Assembly (NCBI GenBank): GCA_025602915.1
Contig: JAHLJZ010000116.1
Coordinates: forward strand, 1 to 64,000
DNA length: 64,000 nucleotides
Direction of reading: 5' to 3'
Source of the DNA: Paraphysoderma sedebokerense
Lineage: Eukaryota; Blastocladiomycota; Physodermatomycetes; Physodermatales; Physodermataceae
The number at the start of each line of letters is the position of its first letter. Position 1 is the stretch's first letter. The translations under genes were made by a program, and so were the position numbers. The notes beneath the pieces are model-generated. The model saw only the letters and a list, made by a program, of their open reading frames with translations, had not been told where the DNA came from and did not search any database. Shown piece after piece: positions 1 through 11,146 of the stretch.

Positions 1-434
1 TTCTCCAATACGAATGAAGTCAACCAGCCTTTTGCTTCATGGTTACATACTTATTATACGAATTTGGTGCCAGTATTGTAAATTGTCCTAAATATATCTG
101 AATTGTATCCATTAAAACAGAAATAGAAATAGATGATTATGTCTATTGTAATTTGAAACAATTAGCAAATGTGTATATCATTCTTTCTATTGATGACAAC
201 CAATCAATTTGGGCAGCAATCAGTTTCCGTTGCTGAATGCTATTAATTCTGTCGTGTCAAAACGAGTAACCGCGCCGCAGTCAATTGAAGCGGCCCAAAG
301 TCATGCGCAGGTTTAAATAGCATGCATGTCACCGAAGAATTTTTTTCCTTATCATTCTTTCAAAAGACTTCCTACTGTTACCCCCACTGGTTATTCTGTC
401 CGTTTCTCAATTACAAATTTGAATTAACACAGCT

Positions 435-1405
435 TTGACAATAATGATTGCCCTATCTTTGTTCGCGCTTGCTGCCATGGTTTCTGGTTCCCTCGGCCAA
501 TCTTTAATGCCACCCAGTGCTGGTGGCAAGATCAGTCAAGGATGTCTTGACTCTCTCTCAAAAATTCAAAGCAATCAATGCTTGGCAAAAGCTCCTACCA
601 ATATCGATCCAAATGGTGGATTTGATCAGGTAATTCTCATCTCGCATTATCAATTGTCGTTCTGAAATTGTACTGATATCTTTATTGGTTTTTGCAATTC
701 ACTTTAGCTTCAAAAAACACTTTCTGCTTTTATAGACTCGACATGTCCATCTCAATGTCGTGAGACTTCAAGAAGTGGGTTGTCCGATGTCCAAAAGGCT
801 TGTACCAGCGACACCGATAAAATGGTCGCCGTTGGCGCAAATGTCGGAATTTTCGGTCTCGATATGTTGTGTTTAAAATCCAGTGACGGAAGTTATTGTC
901 AATTGAAAACGTTAGATTATCTGAAGAAAAACAATTTGAAACTGAACGAATTGATGAATTGGGCCACACCGGGAAGCACCAACGGCACGATCAACGTTGA
1001 AAAATTACCCAAAGAATTGGTCTGTAGTGACTGTTTCAAAAAAATGGAAGAGCAATCGTACGCTGTAAGTACCTACATCATTCATTCGGCTATCAATTCT
1101 TAGCAAAAAACGTTTATACTGGTTTATAACTAATTACCATTTGCATTTTTCAGTTTTCTGTTTCGCTAGGCGCAGAAGCATTTAATATCAACCCCAAAGT
1201 CAACTTGGACACTTACAAAAAGATTCGAAAAGAAAACGTCGCAAAAATTAATGCCATGTGCGGAGCCAACTTTGTCGCTGAAGATCCGAAATTGGAGCTC
1301 GGAACCACAGACGCTCCTCCTAGTTCAAGCGCTGACGTTGTTGGTTCCACATTACTCAATGCCGTTGGGGGATTAGTCGTTGGTTTCGGTCTTTTGAATT
1401 TATAA
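435..1405 (+). CDS. Secreted Cys-rich protein with GPI-like C-terminus, 3 exons
   Basis: Exons are about 435-629, 708-1064 and 1154-1405, all joined in phase 0, giving about 267 aa. The start may be the first Met or the fourth codon (444). The N-terminus (IALSLFALAAMVSGSLG) is a signal peptide. The mature part carries many paired cysteines (CPSQC, CSDC), as in disulfide-bonded secreted proteins. The C-terminus is Ser-rich and then ends in a hydrophobic stretch (LLNAVGGLVVGFGLLNL) with no charged tail, which resembles a GPI-attachment signal. I do not recognise the family. By inference it is a cell-surface or wall protein. Splice sites are canonical and the reading frame is open throughout. 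Confidence 0.75.
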
Positions 1406-1825
1406 GTTATCACTTATTAATAGAAAAATTATAAATTATTATCATATCGTTGTATTTAATTAAACATAAACAAAACATATGTCATTGGATTTGCACTACC
1501 TATAACACGCAATAGATTGATTTACATTCAACTGAAAAAAAATCGCCTCTTTTCAGTGCAGTTAGTTTCGCCATTTAGATGAAACGAATCCGAGTGCGTT
1601 AATGGATTCAGTCTGACTATGGTCACTATGCATACTTCAGTTTTCGATGAAAAGTTTTATTTTAACAGTTCTGTGTTGAATGCATCCACTTCAGTGGTTC
1701 TGGACTATACAAGGATCACTGCTAATTATGAGAAGTCCCCCTGGCCCAGTTTAATCATATAACACTCAACATTTACAGAGATTGTATATCATTTGATGAG
1801 AGGCCCATAGCTACGCGCACCCCAT
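1406..1825. other. Intergenic, convergent 3' ends
   Basis: This AT-rich stretch lies between the stop of the secreted-protein gene and the stop of MAGO, which converge here. I see no coding exon, RNA gene or repeat in it. Confidence 0.5.
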
Positions 1826-2831
1826 TTATATAGGTTTGATCTAAAATACACAGTTGTTAGAAGAGATAACACAGGTTACATGAGAGAAGCCGCAGAAAGG
1901 AGAAAAGTATTCACCTTGAAATGCAGCGAAATCAAACTAAACACCAAACATTTCAAGTCTTGAATCAAATAATAGAACACACGAAGTCCTTCTGGATCGC
2001 TTGATTGTTGAACTTCGGCTAGAGATCCAATTTTGGATGTCTGTGATTGTCAAGTGATAGTGAGTTAGAAAATTATGGGAGGTGGACGGTTGACACTGCG
2101 GCAATCGAGAATAACGAAGGCAACATACTGTGAAGCAGATATGATGATCACCCAATACGATTTCCAATTCTTGTTTACCCACTCTGTTAGGCTCTGGCCA
2201 ATTCTTATCGTCTTCTCTGCATAGTGAAAGCAATAAATGAAGATAGTATAAAAGGAAGAAATTAAAGTCAGATCACACAGCAAAGTTGATTGCATCTACT
2301 TAAAAACAACAAGAGCTCTGTTGGGCCGGATCAGGACGAAAGATGGAGATCGTACTTTAGGATTTCACTTTCTTGAATTATCTTTTGGAGCTCCTTTAAC
2401 ATCAGCGGACTGACAAACACTGATTATGTCGATGAAATGACGGTGTTTTGATCAAGGTTGATTTGTGTTGATTTGAAATTTTGTTCGATCGGAAATGAAA
2501 ATGCGAAGATTTAGATCCGCAAGGAAAGGAACGAAAAGGTAAGACAACAATTAAAGGGTCAGGGGATAAAATCGCTGATCAAAGCAAACGATTACATACT
2601 CTCTTTCTTAATGATAGTATCGTTTTTGTAGTTTGAGTTGTTGGCGTACCGTAGTTTACCGTTGCTAGCGAATTCGAATTCCAAGAATTCGTGGCCATAT
2701 CGACCCATGTGCCCGACACTAAAGGATGAATTCAGTAGAGTTAGAGAGTTGAGTGGTGCAGATTATAGGCATGAAAGAATGGTTCGATCAACATACTAGT
2801 ATCTCACATAGAATTCCTGTTCGTTGGCCAT
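1826..2831 (-). CDS. MAGO: Mago nashi, exon junction complex core subunit, 6 exons
   Basis: Reading the minus strand, exons at 2831-2797, 2718-2600, 2419-2356, 2216-2129, 2040-1915 and 1840-1826 splice in frame to 148 aa (human MAGOH has 146). The product begins [20 protein letters not shown] and contains family signatures [44 protein letters not shown] and [20 protein letters not shown]. The last exon is only 15 nt and supplies the conserved IKPI end. Mago pairs with Y14 in the exon junction complex, which marks spliced mRNA; this fits an intron-rich genome. No single exon exceeds 126 nt, so an ORF-length screen misses the gene. Two CACGTG boxes lie about 200 bp upstream. Confidence 0.95.
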
Positions 2832-3032
2832 GTTTAGTTTGGTTTGATCTGATTAAGAATACACCAATGGGTAGCTGAGCTATAATATCTTTCTCAAATG
2901 CGACCGAAGATAGTACAATCTGAGTATCAAGGTGTGAGGTAATGACAAAAAGATTGATGTATATTCGATTCGGCCCGAGGAAAGATTTCGAGTGGAAACG
3001 AGGAAGAGGAGGAGCGGCCACTGAAGGGAAAA

Positions 3033-3050
3033 CACGTGACTTTCACGTGA
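3033..3050. promoter_or_regulatory. Two CACGTGAC E-boxes upstream of MAGO
   Basis: CACGTG occurs at 3033-3038 and again at 3044-3049, each followed by AC on the plus strand, 11 bp apart (one helical turn). They lie about 200 bp upstream of the MAGO start codon. CACGTG is the core site for group-B bHLH factors (Cbf1, USF and MITF/TFEB classes). A binding role here is inferred. Confidence 0.5.
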
Positions 3051-3059
3051 CTGTAAGAT

Positions 3060-3800
3060 GCTTTATTACGACATATCACTACATTTATTGTTGCTGCAAG
3101 ATTGGAAGAGATTATTTAACAAGAAGCAGAACATTTGAATCATCTCTTGGATTAATACGGATGAATTTAAATAATCAGCGCAAGATGCGGGGATCGCGCC
3201 ATTCGTTTGGTGGGCCCAAAACCCAGGTATGGCTGCCAATCCGAAATGATCGGTAACAATGTTTTTCAGGCTAGATCAAATGAGAGTGATTCAATTATTC
3301 TGCGTACATGTATACTCAGTGACATGGTAAATGATCTTGTATTAAAGCTAAGACTTTGTTGTAATCAGTGTGCATAGAATCTGCCAGTGTCAGATCACGC
3401 CCGCCTGGAAAGGGATAATCGTAATGAGAGAGCCCGTCTTTACGCAAACAACACGATTACATGATATTCACACAGTATTACTCGCTGCATTCTTGCAGAT
3501 GGATATCTATTTCCACTCTTCCACTCCTTCATTCCAACAGCAACTTTTCCAGCCCTCACGCCTTCGCAAAGTGTTTGTTCGATGTCGAGGAGCAGAGGAA
3601 CCCTTAAGATGTCGTTCAGCCACATTCCCCGCGTGGGGAATCCGCAAAGTGCACAATTTTGCATTTTGATACAAAAGGGATTGAATTTGGAATTTTCAAC
3701 ACCGGCAAACAGAAACTAATTGTAGCAGGAATTAGTTTGTAAACTATTGGTCGTATCCCCCGCCGTCTGTCCCTCATCCGTCCATGCTCAAAAGTCGTCA
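3060..3800. other. Intergenic between MAGO and coiled-coil gene
   Basis: This holds the divergent 5' flanks of MAGO and the next plus-strand gene. Open frames exist on both strands at about 3370-3670 but have no recognisable motifs and overlap each other antisense, so I do not call a gene. No RNA gene is seen. Confidence 0.4.
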
Positions 3801-5436
3801 ATGATGGCCGCAACCGCTATAACTGATTTCTCTGACAATCCCGCCAATTCAATGCTGACAGATATGAATGGTAACCCTGATAATTCGCAATTCAATAAGG
3901 AAAATGCAAGATTGATAGAAGAAAATGACTATTTGAGGCAGAAAGTCGCATTTAATAATTCGGAATTGGAGAAATTGCAAGGCGCTTTCTTGAAATTAGA
4001 AAGCCAATTCTATAAAGTTCAGAATGAGTATTCCTTGCTACAAGAAAAGAATACAGAGTTGAATGCAGTGAACCAAAAATTAGAGAGAAAATTGAAGGGT
4101 ATGTTCAATTATATTGATTATGCTCAATGTCCTAGTCATGTCCTTGATTGCGACACTGATTATTTGGAACTCAAATGTCGGAACAAATCCCGCTGTGGCA
4201 CTTCGTTATCCGACATCATTTTTAACTATCTTGACCAAATCGTCCATAGAAACGAGTTTGCATCAGTCTGACAACTCTGAATTTTCAAAATTCGAGGCTG
4301 AACTCTTTGAACTCCGACAAGTATTAGATAATCGCCCCAACGATGCTCCGTTATCACCTCTGTCCCCGTCGTCCAATTTTTCAGCCGCTACCGATATCTC
4401 ACCTTTCGATATCAAATCGGCTGCCAGAATCATTAAGCACCAGGATTCAGTTTTGATAGAATTAACTAATCAAATAGATACATTGACCAAGGAATATGAA
4501 GAGGCGACTGAGCAAGTAGAATTAAAAGATACTAGAATTGACCAACTCTCAAGCGAAATTGATCAATTGAACGCTCTGAACAAGAATTTGATGGAAGAAA
4601 ACGAGTCATATCAGATGTTGTTAGAGGAGAGAACAATGAAGGGAAATTTTGACCTCAACAGATTGAATCTGTTGTCTGAATTCCAGAATACCCCAGTTCA
4701 AGAATCGTCGCCCTTTGCATCTCCGCAACCGGCTCGCACCGATAAATCCGAAATGCGAAGGCCGACTCTTCATCCAAAAGCATCCACCATGTCTCTTGCC
4801 GACGAACTTGGGAAATTTGCGTTATCGCCTCCTTCGAGCCCTACCGCTCCGGTATCTCCGTCAAGTCCTGTGGAGTCCTCGGAAGAAAGAATTTCTCGGG
4901 ACCCTACTTATCGCGCACTCAACGATCAACTCCGACAGATGCAATCGGAGAATAAAGCATTGGGATTGTACATTGGCAAAATATTATCTCGCATTATGGA
5001 AAATAACGCTTTACAAAATGTGTTGGCTACCGATTCAGATTATGCTGTTGCCGCCGACCACAACGGCACTGGTATCCATGCCCACTCAAATCCCAATACA
5101 CCACCATCAAAATCACGCTTCCCTAATCCTTCCTCGCTTTCCAAGAATTACCGTCGGTTTTCATGGATGGGCATGGCTATGAAGGCTTCCTCGTCAGCCT
5201 CAGCACCATCAGCGGCACCGCAGCAGCATCCGTCCTCTATACCGACAATCACTTCAAACCCGTCATCTAACCTCGATCATGAAAATAGAAGAAGTGAAGA
5301 ATCAGAAAGTTCTATCACCGTTGATAACCCGACGCCGGTCGTTCCAGTCAGAAGTAGCAGTAGAACTGGGGATATCTTAACCAGTCCAGCGAAAGCAAAG
5401 ACCAAGCTATCAAAGAGGTTGACTTTTGTTGCATAG
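3801..5436 (+). CDS. Coiled-coil protein with Ser/Pro-rich C-terminus, septation (Uds1)-like
   Basis: Exon 1 is 3801-4098 and exon 2 is 4250-5436, giving 494 aa. The first in-frame ATG is at 3801. Residues about 30-100 and 140-215 have heptad-like Leu/Glu/Lys/Gln runs typical of coiled coils, and these flank a short Pro/Ser linker. A central stretch (RALNDQLRQMQSENKALGLY followed by IGKILSRIM and LQNVLATD) resembles the conserved helix of fungal septation or cytoskeletal coiled-coil proteins of the Uds1 type. The last 130 residues are Ser/Pro/Ala-rich and basic, so probably disordered and phosphorylated. A structural role at cortex or septum is inference; the family match is from memory. Confidence 0.7.
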
Positions 5437-5793
5437 ACTTGGTGTTCTGGTATATTCTTCAAACTGTTTAATGTTCAATGTTTAGTATCCTCCATGATGC
5501 AGGGTTTGACAAGTCGACAAAGTCAAAATGAGATCGTACGTTTTGAGGCTTTGATCCTCAAGTTCCGCAGAGTGGTGGATCTGTAATAGATCGCAAGTCG
5601 TAATTAATGTATTAACCACAAAAAACAATTAAGTTTTGTATGGATAATTATGTATATCAATATAATAGTTTTTTCATTATAATCTTTCATCTGGAATTAC
5701 TCAACCCGGCTACATCAAAATTAGTTCCCCACGCATTCCCTTTCTCAGGTAATCAGGTCGCGCATATATTGACACACAAAAATCTCATCGACA
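5437..5793. other. Intergenic, AT-rich
   Basis: Between two co-directional genes. It contains 3' flank sequence and the 5' flank of the gene starting at 5794. No gene or repeat is seen. Confidence 0.4.
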
Positions 5794-7273
5794 ATGTTTT
5801 CATTTCAAGAATCAACAACGGACTCTAAGTCTACCTCCTCCGCTATGTCTTCCTCTTCGTCCTCGCCAAGTATATCAACATCGATTTCAGATCACCCATA
5901 CGCAAAGAAAGAAGAAAAACTAAAACAACGTCGACGAGGGGTCGGGTATTCTTTCTTTCTGTTTACTTTGGACTCAATATCCTTTCTAGAAGGACACCTG
6001 AAACTAACTATAGAATTCTTCAACTTTCATTCAAAATAATGAATGGCGCTTGATGATATCTAACAATTAATCATTCAAACTATTCGAATTCAGACACCAC
6101 CAAACTGCCTTTCGAGGGTTCACTATCATCAAACCTCCCAGTTGGAGTGCGAATTCAAATACTTCGAATCATTCGGATAAAAGTATAAACAACGATAATA
6201 ATGATAACGTTGTAGACGATCATAACGATTATATTGATCATATGAATGATGTTGGACAAGAATACGAAAACGAGTTCAATCAAGATAATGATTATGATAC
6301 ATGTCAACCTGATATTTCAGATTCACCTTCATCGTTCAGTTATAATACAACGTCGTCGTGTACGTTTACAAATATACACAATGATGAAGGCAATAATGAG
6401 AAGGAATCAGATCAATATGAAGTAGAGTTTGCGGTACAGGAAGAACATTTGGTTCAGTCGTTGCGTGTGGTGAGTTTACACGACTCAACGTCCGTTGAAA
6501 AGCAGCAAAGAAAGACACAGATTGGTGTGAAAGAAAAGGATTGTGGGAAAGAAGAAAATGATTCATTTGAGTATACGAAAGTTGAAAACCGAATACAAAC
6601 GGAAAGTCAAAGTCGCGGGCGAAATGAGAGTGATGGGTTTACTTTTATCAGAAGGGAAAAGAAAAGTAAAGATGTCGAAACCGATATATCGAAACATTCA
6701 AAACCGTTAGAAAATATCAAAATGAAGAAAAAGGAAGAAGTCAATGAAGACCGCAGCCAACCGGTTATGCAGAAGTCGAAACGAAAACTAGTACAAAAGA
6801 AAACCCCCACCACAGAATCACATCAACCTAACACCTTCGATCACTACGACCACAACGATTTTGATCCGTTATCCGTTGGCTCGTCTGAATACCTACTACA
6901 CGATATCCCGGTCTCTGTTTCCGAACATCAAACTACGAAAAGTGACAAGACCAGGATAAAACCTCACAAACCAAGAAACGATCAAAACGACACTAAATTC
7001 ACGAAATCCACGACAGTGGTAAAATCAACGGCAATGACTCAAATAGATGTCAACGTAGAAATAATTCCGAGATTAACAAGAGCTCAATCCAAAGTTCTTG
7101 GTACGTTTTTCTTACTTTCTTCAATTAGAATTCTCGTGACTTTTAGATCTCGACACGAGTTGCTGATGAATCTTTCTTTTAACTGCGCTTGATGTTTAGG
7201 TATAAAACCAGTATACCAGCGTAAATTTGGAGAAGATTTGAAATTGTTTTATAAGAAACGAGAGGCAGAGTAG
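5794..7273 (+). CDS. Unrecognised Ser-rich, acidic/basic protein, 3 exons
   Basis: Exons 5794-5945, 6094-7100 and 7200-7273 join in frame to 410 aa. The donors are GTATTC and GTACGT. The N-terminus has a long Ser run, then KKEEKLKQRRRG, then an ordered-looking motif FRGFTIIKPPSW. The middle is highly charged and Asn/Asp/Glu/Lys-rich, so probably disordered. The C-terminus regains order (PRLTRAQSKVLG, then KPVYQRKFGEDLKLFYKKRE). Basic clusters suggest a nuclear protein. I do not recognise the family. Both spliced joins restore the motif-like ends, which supports the model. Confidence 0.65.
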
Positions 7274-7587
7274 AGCATGGAGAACATTTAGATGGTGAAT
7301 TGATTTTACGGAGACCAGATGCCATAATATACATGAATACCAATGTATCATTTTGGTTTTGATATTTAAGCAATACAACATTTCGGTACCAACTGATGTG
7401 GAATGAATGTTGAAAGATGGATTACAGATCTTGGTTGAAACGAGATCAATCATCTGCTACTATTGATCAATTTTTTGGTATAATCTTATTTACAATTTCT
7501 ACAAAATATTCGTACAATTCTTAATATTTAATCCTATCAAAGCAACCTGCGGGTAAACGATGAATAAACCGATCTAGGATGGAACTG

Positions 7588-8262
7588 TTATACCTTAACA
7601 CCCAACGCATCACTCAATTTATTTAGATTCGCTTTCTTAATTTTATTCCCTTGATCAGTCGATGTACTTTGGACTGATTTTCTTTCGGTTTTCGTACCGT
7701 CTTTCGGAGTTTCCGATGATTGTGAAAGATGTTGATACATTTCTAGAATTTCTCTGGCGTTTTCCTTATGACGAAGAAAACTTAATAACCGTTACGGAGG
7801 TAAAGAACGGCTCAGGGGAAATTTACACACCAAATTGACGGACATTTGGTCACATATATCATCGATGTATTCTAATTCTCGACCTAATTTGTTGATGTAC
7901 GTTTCCGGTGGGAATAAAGTTATCTGATCTAACCCGCTGATTCACGAAACAAATAGTAATTCGATATTTAGATTATTGGTCGCGATGAACTTGATGGCAG
8001 GGGTGCAAAGAAATTTAAATAGACAATTAAGGGCTTACCTGTACGAACTCTGCGCAAAATGATGTAGTATATCACCCAATGTAGAAAACATTCCCTAACG
8101 TTGATATCCCCAATAGTGAGTGATACTATTCAGCCCTGCTCAAACCGCGGAACAACAAACACAAACACAAACCTCGAAAGCTCCTCGTAGTGCATTCGCT
8201 TCCGGGATAAACGGTGGCGGCGGGGGTTTTTGTGGTGGGTTAGACGGATTGTTTGTCGACAT
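7588..8262 (-). CDS. Small helical protein, unrecognised, 4 exons
   Basis: Minus-strand exons 8262-8173, 8094-8039, 7936-7829 and 7780-7588 sum to 447 nt (148 aa). The N-terminus is Pro-rich (MSTNNPSNPPQKPPPPP), followed by predicted helices (LRGAFEGMFSTLGDILHHFA; LDQITLFPPETYINKLGREL; EYIDDICDQM) and a charged tail ending NKLSDALGVKV. The size and helix pattern resemble small subunits of Mediator or kinetochore assemblies, but I cannot assign one. The third intron (48 nt, donor GTGTAA) is short and is the weakest join. Confidence 0.5.
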
Positions 8263-8487
8263 GGATAGGGTTTTGTTGAGTATTATAGATTATAAGAATT
8301 CTCTTTTGAATATTGATTCCTGTTCCGTGATAATGTTCTTGTTTACCGATGAATCCCGTGCTCCGTGTTTAAATTGAACACCATGTTAACCGGTAATTCC
8401 TCATTCCATTCGAATTTTAAATCTGATTATCGTATTCCCATACTCAGTATATCTCATTCTCTCGAATTTTCTTTTAAACCAGTCACC

Positions 8488-10297
8488 ATGAAGATGGATT
8501 TAAGAAAAAAAGCAAGCGTCATATTAAATGATCCCAACTTGTAAGTGTCCTCGACACTGTGTTCTATATTTATGTTCACTATGTTCGCGCAATACGAGAA
8601 TGTGAACTCGAAATTGACAGTACGGGTTACTCTTTCTTTGTCGCTTTGTGTTGTTTGTTGCCATGGTAGATCCGATTCAGAGAGCGAAGAAGACGAAGAT
8701 TATAATCCTTCTGGAGAGGGTAAATTGTTGTTTACGATTTTTTACATGATCTTGATCAACTTCATTGAATGAAGTAGTAGGACATTATGTGAACTGAGAA
8801 GTTAGACTGAAATTGTTATTATTTTACTTCATGTGTTGTGTTGGGGTTTGAACGTACTATCGCGACAGATGACTCTTTAGACGAATCAAGTAGCGATGAA
8901 TCAGATCTCGACGTAGACAACGAGGACGGTACTGGGACCGATCAAGCGGGCCGTTTGTCAAATTCACCCCGATTAGGTGAACAGAGTGGGAGTCCAAGAT
9001 TCGGAAAGAGCAAAGAGGATAGAAAAAAGAGTAGTGCAGGAATCAAAGAGAGCAGAAAGAGTTCGTTTAGAAAAGTCATTAAGGAAGAGATACCGCATGA
9101 CGTATGCTTATATTTGTTCTTGTGAAGAGTTTAGATTAATGATAAGGAATGACTGACGTGGTTGTTACAGGTTCTTAAATCTCAGTTTTCGGATCGCTGT
9201 AAGTTGTTATTGGTTTACATGTCGTCCGTCACAGTGTTACTACTGTTTACTCACATGGTGATTTTAGTCGATCACCTAAAACAACTAAAGGACAAAATTG
9301 TACGAAAGAAGGATAGCATACCGGCCGAACTGTATGCAATGTGTGAAGGTATCGTAATTTTGTTTGCAGCACTAATTATTTCGTTATTTTAAACTTCCGT
9401 ACTATTCGTTTTGCAGCTTATTTAAGAGATATATCACATATTCAACAATTGTACAATGATACGGGTCCGAAAATACTTGACATGCAGCGTAACGTTGAGT
9501 TATTGCGGACGAATCTCTCAGACGCAAAGTCTACATTGAACACTCAAAAATTGGAAGAGACTGATCAACTAGAGACCGTTTACGATTCCGTCACAGAGAA
9601 ACTTGTTTCTGTCTTGACAGCATCCCTCGATTCGTCAGTGATGCAAGAGATTGAAGACGAGTACGAGCAAAGATTGCAGCATGCCAAGTCACAAAGCGGG
9701 TTTGATACGTTATCACCACATAAAAAACCTCGCAGGAATTTAAGGAAGCGGGCCGAAGTGATGAAAGTTGTAGAAGAGAGGTTAACAAAATCGAATGTCA
9801 AAGAAGCGCTGAATCTGGTGTTTAATCCAGGACAATTGAGAAAGGTTTTGAATCGTGGTAGAAAGTCAAAGGCTTCGACTACAGCCGTCAAGGTTGAACC
9901 AACTGAACCGAAGGAAGAAAGCCAGGAATCGAAATCGGATAATACTCTGCATCTTGCTATTCCGAATCATGCTCCTCATTCGAATAACCACAAGTCACCG
10001 TCTTTATCACCTCGGCTTTCGAAATTACGACCTCCGGTTCCTCATGAGTACTTTAGTTCAAGTTCTCAAATACGGTCACGGCCTCCTCATAATTCTACTC
10101 CTACATCCGGCAATAGCAGGAAACGTAAAGTAAAAGAGGTGGAAGAAGAAGCAGTGTTTATAGATACGTCGCCTAAAGTGGGTGGAGGAAGGAGCTCTCC
10201 GCGTTTAAATGGGACGGGGCAGAAGAGCCGAAAGAGAAACAAAGGCGACGTTGTTCATTTGAACGATGAATCTGAGATGACTGTTGTTTTGGAGTAA
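8488..10297 (+). CDS. Acidic/basic nuclear coiled-coil protein, 6 exons
   Basis: Exons 8488-8540, 8670-8719, 8869-9101, 9171-9198, 9268-9348 and 9417-10297 sum to 1326 nt (441 aa) with every phase consistent. After MKMDLRKKASVILNDPNL comes an acidic Ser/Asp/Glu tract (SDSESEEDEDYNPSGE), typical of casein-kinase-2 sites. The middle (DHLKQLKDKIVRKKD, AELYAMCEAYLRDISHIQQL, then a long amphipathic stretch) looks helical and oligomeric. The C-terminal half is basic and disordered with several KR-rich nuclear localisation-type clusters (KKPRRNLRKR, SRKRKVK, KSRKRNK). Chromatin or nucleolar work is inferred; the family is not recognised. Confidence 0.7.
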
Positions 10298-10509
10298 GAG
10301 AAGTTGATTAACCATAGACTGCTAGTTGAGTGCGGAATATAAAGGCACTCCATTGATGTAGAATACTATCTGTGAATGTATAAATTTGAATTGAACACAC
10401 TCCAAGTCACATACAATTCTCATTAGAGGTTATATATTTTATGACGAAAGTATTTTATATACACAATTCCTCAACAACCTAGGAATTTATCAAATCATTT
10501 AGGCTAAGT

Positions 10510-10862
10510 TCAAGCTGATTGATTCGACTTGGGGGGTTCTGAAGGTATATCTACGTCTGGCCTTTCGACTTTATTTCCTCGAAATCTGTTCCTCATATCG
10601 AGCTGTTGTGGGCAATCGAGCAAAGGTTTAGGTGAGCAACCGAGTTTTCCAAAACACAATATAAGTGAAAGTGACAAGATACCATTCCCCTCCTGCATTC
10701 GAAATAACTTCTCTGCAACATTCTACATTTGTAGTCGACCTCGTCGTCATGTTCACTTTTCAGACAATCTCTAAAGGTGCGGCCAGGGTGTTTTTTGATA
10801 CAGTCTGAGGCGAGGATACAGTCGATCAGCTCCTGGCGGATCTGCTTGCACGAGGAAGACAT
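10510..10862 (-). CDS. PET191: Pet191/COA5, cytochrome c oxidase assembly factor, 2 exons
   Basis: Exons 10862-10683 and 10602-10510 give 90 aa. Twin CX9C motifs are visible: Cys5/Cys15 and Cys46/Cys56, the latter ending in YFECRRG as in Pet191/COA5 (FFECKRS, FLDCKRG). The post-splice sequence LDMRNRFRGNK matches the family's LDxRxRFRG. The protein acts in the mitochondrial intermembrane space in complex IV assembly and is imported through the Mia40 disulfide relay. The length is close to human COA5 (74 aa) and yeast Pet191 (108 aa). It converges on the preceding plus-strand gene. Confidence 0.93.
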
Positions 10863-11146
10863 GATTCAGTTTATATATACACAGTAGCGAGCGAATATAG
10901 ATATGTCGTCGGAGATTTGCAGAGGGAACGGGAACGGTTTTTGTTTACTGCAAAGACGCGGCAAAAGAGGAATGCGGCTGATCGGGATTCCCTCTCTGGC
11001 ATACACACTGACTGATATATATCCACCAGATTGTTTGTTGTGCTACTGATTACCTACTGAATTAGTTCTTGTGGGGCTGATTAGCATCTCTCAATCTAGC
11101 TGAAAAGTGGTGCTGCGTTCCGTTCAGTCTTTCGAGTCCAGGGAAC

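Noticed and set aside
3370-3669. Overlapping open frames on both strands before the coiled-coil gene
   Set aside because: The two frames are antisense to each other, have no motif and lie in a promoter region.
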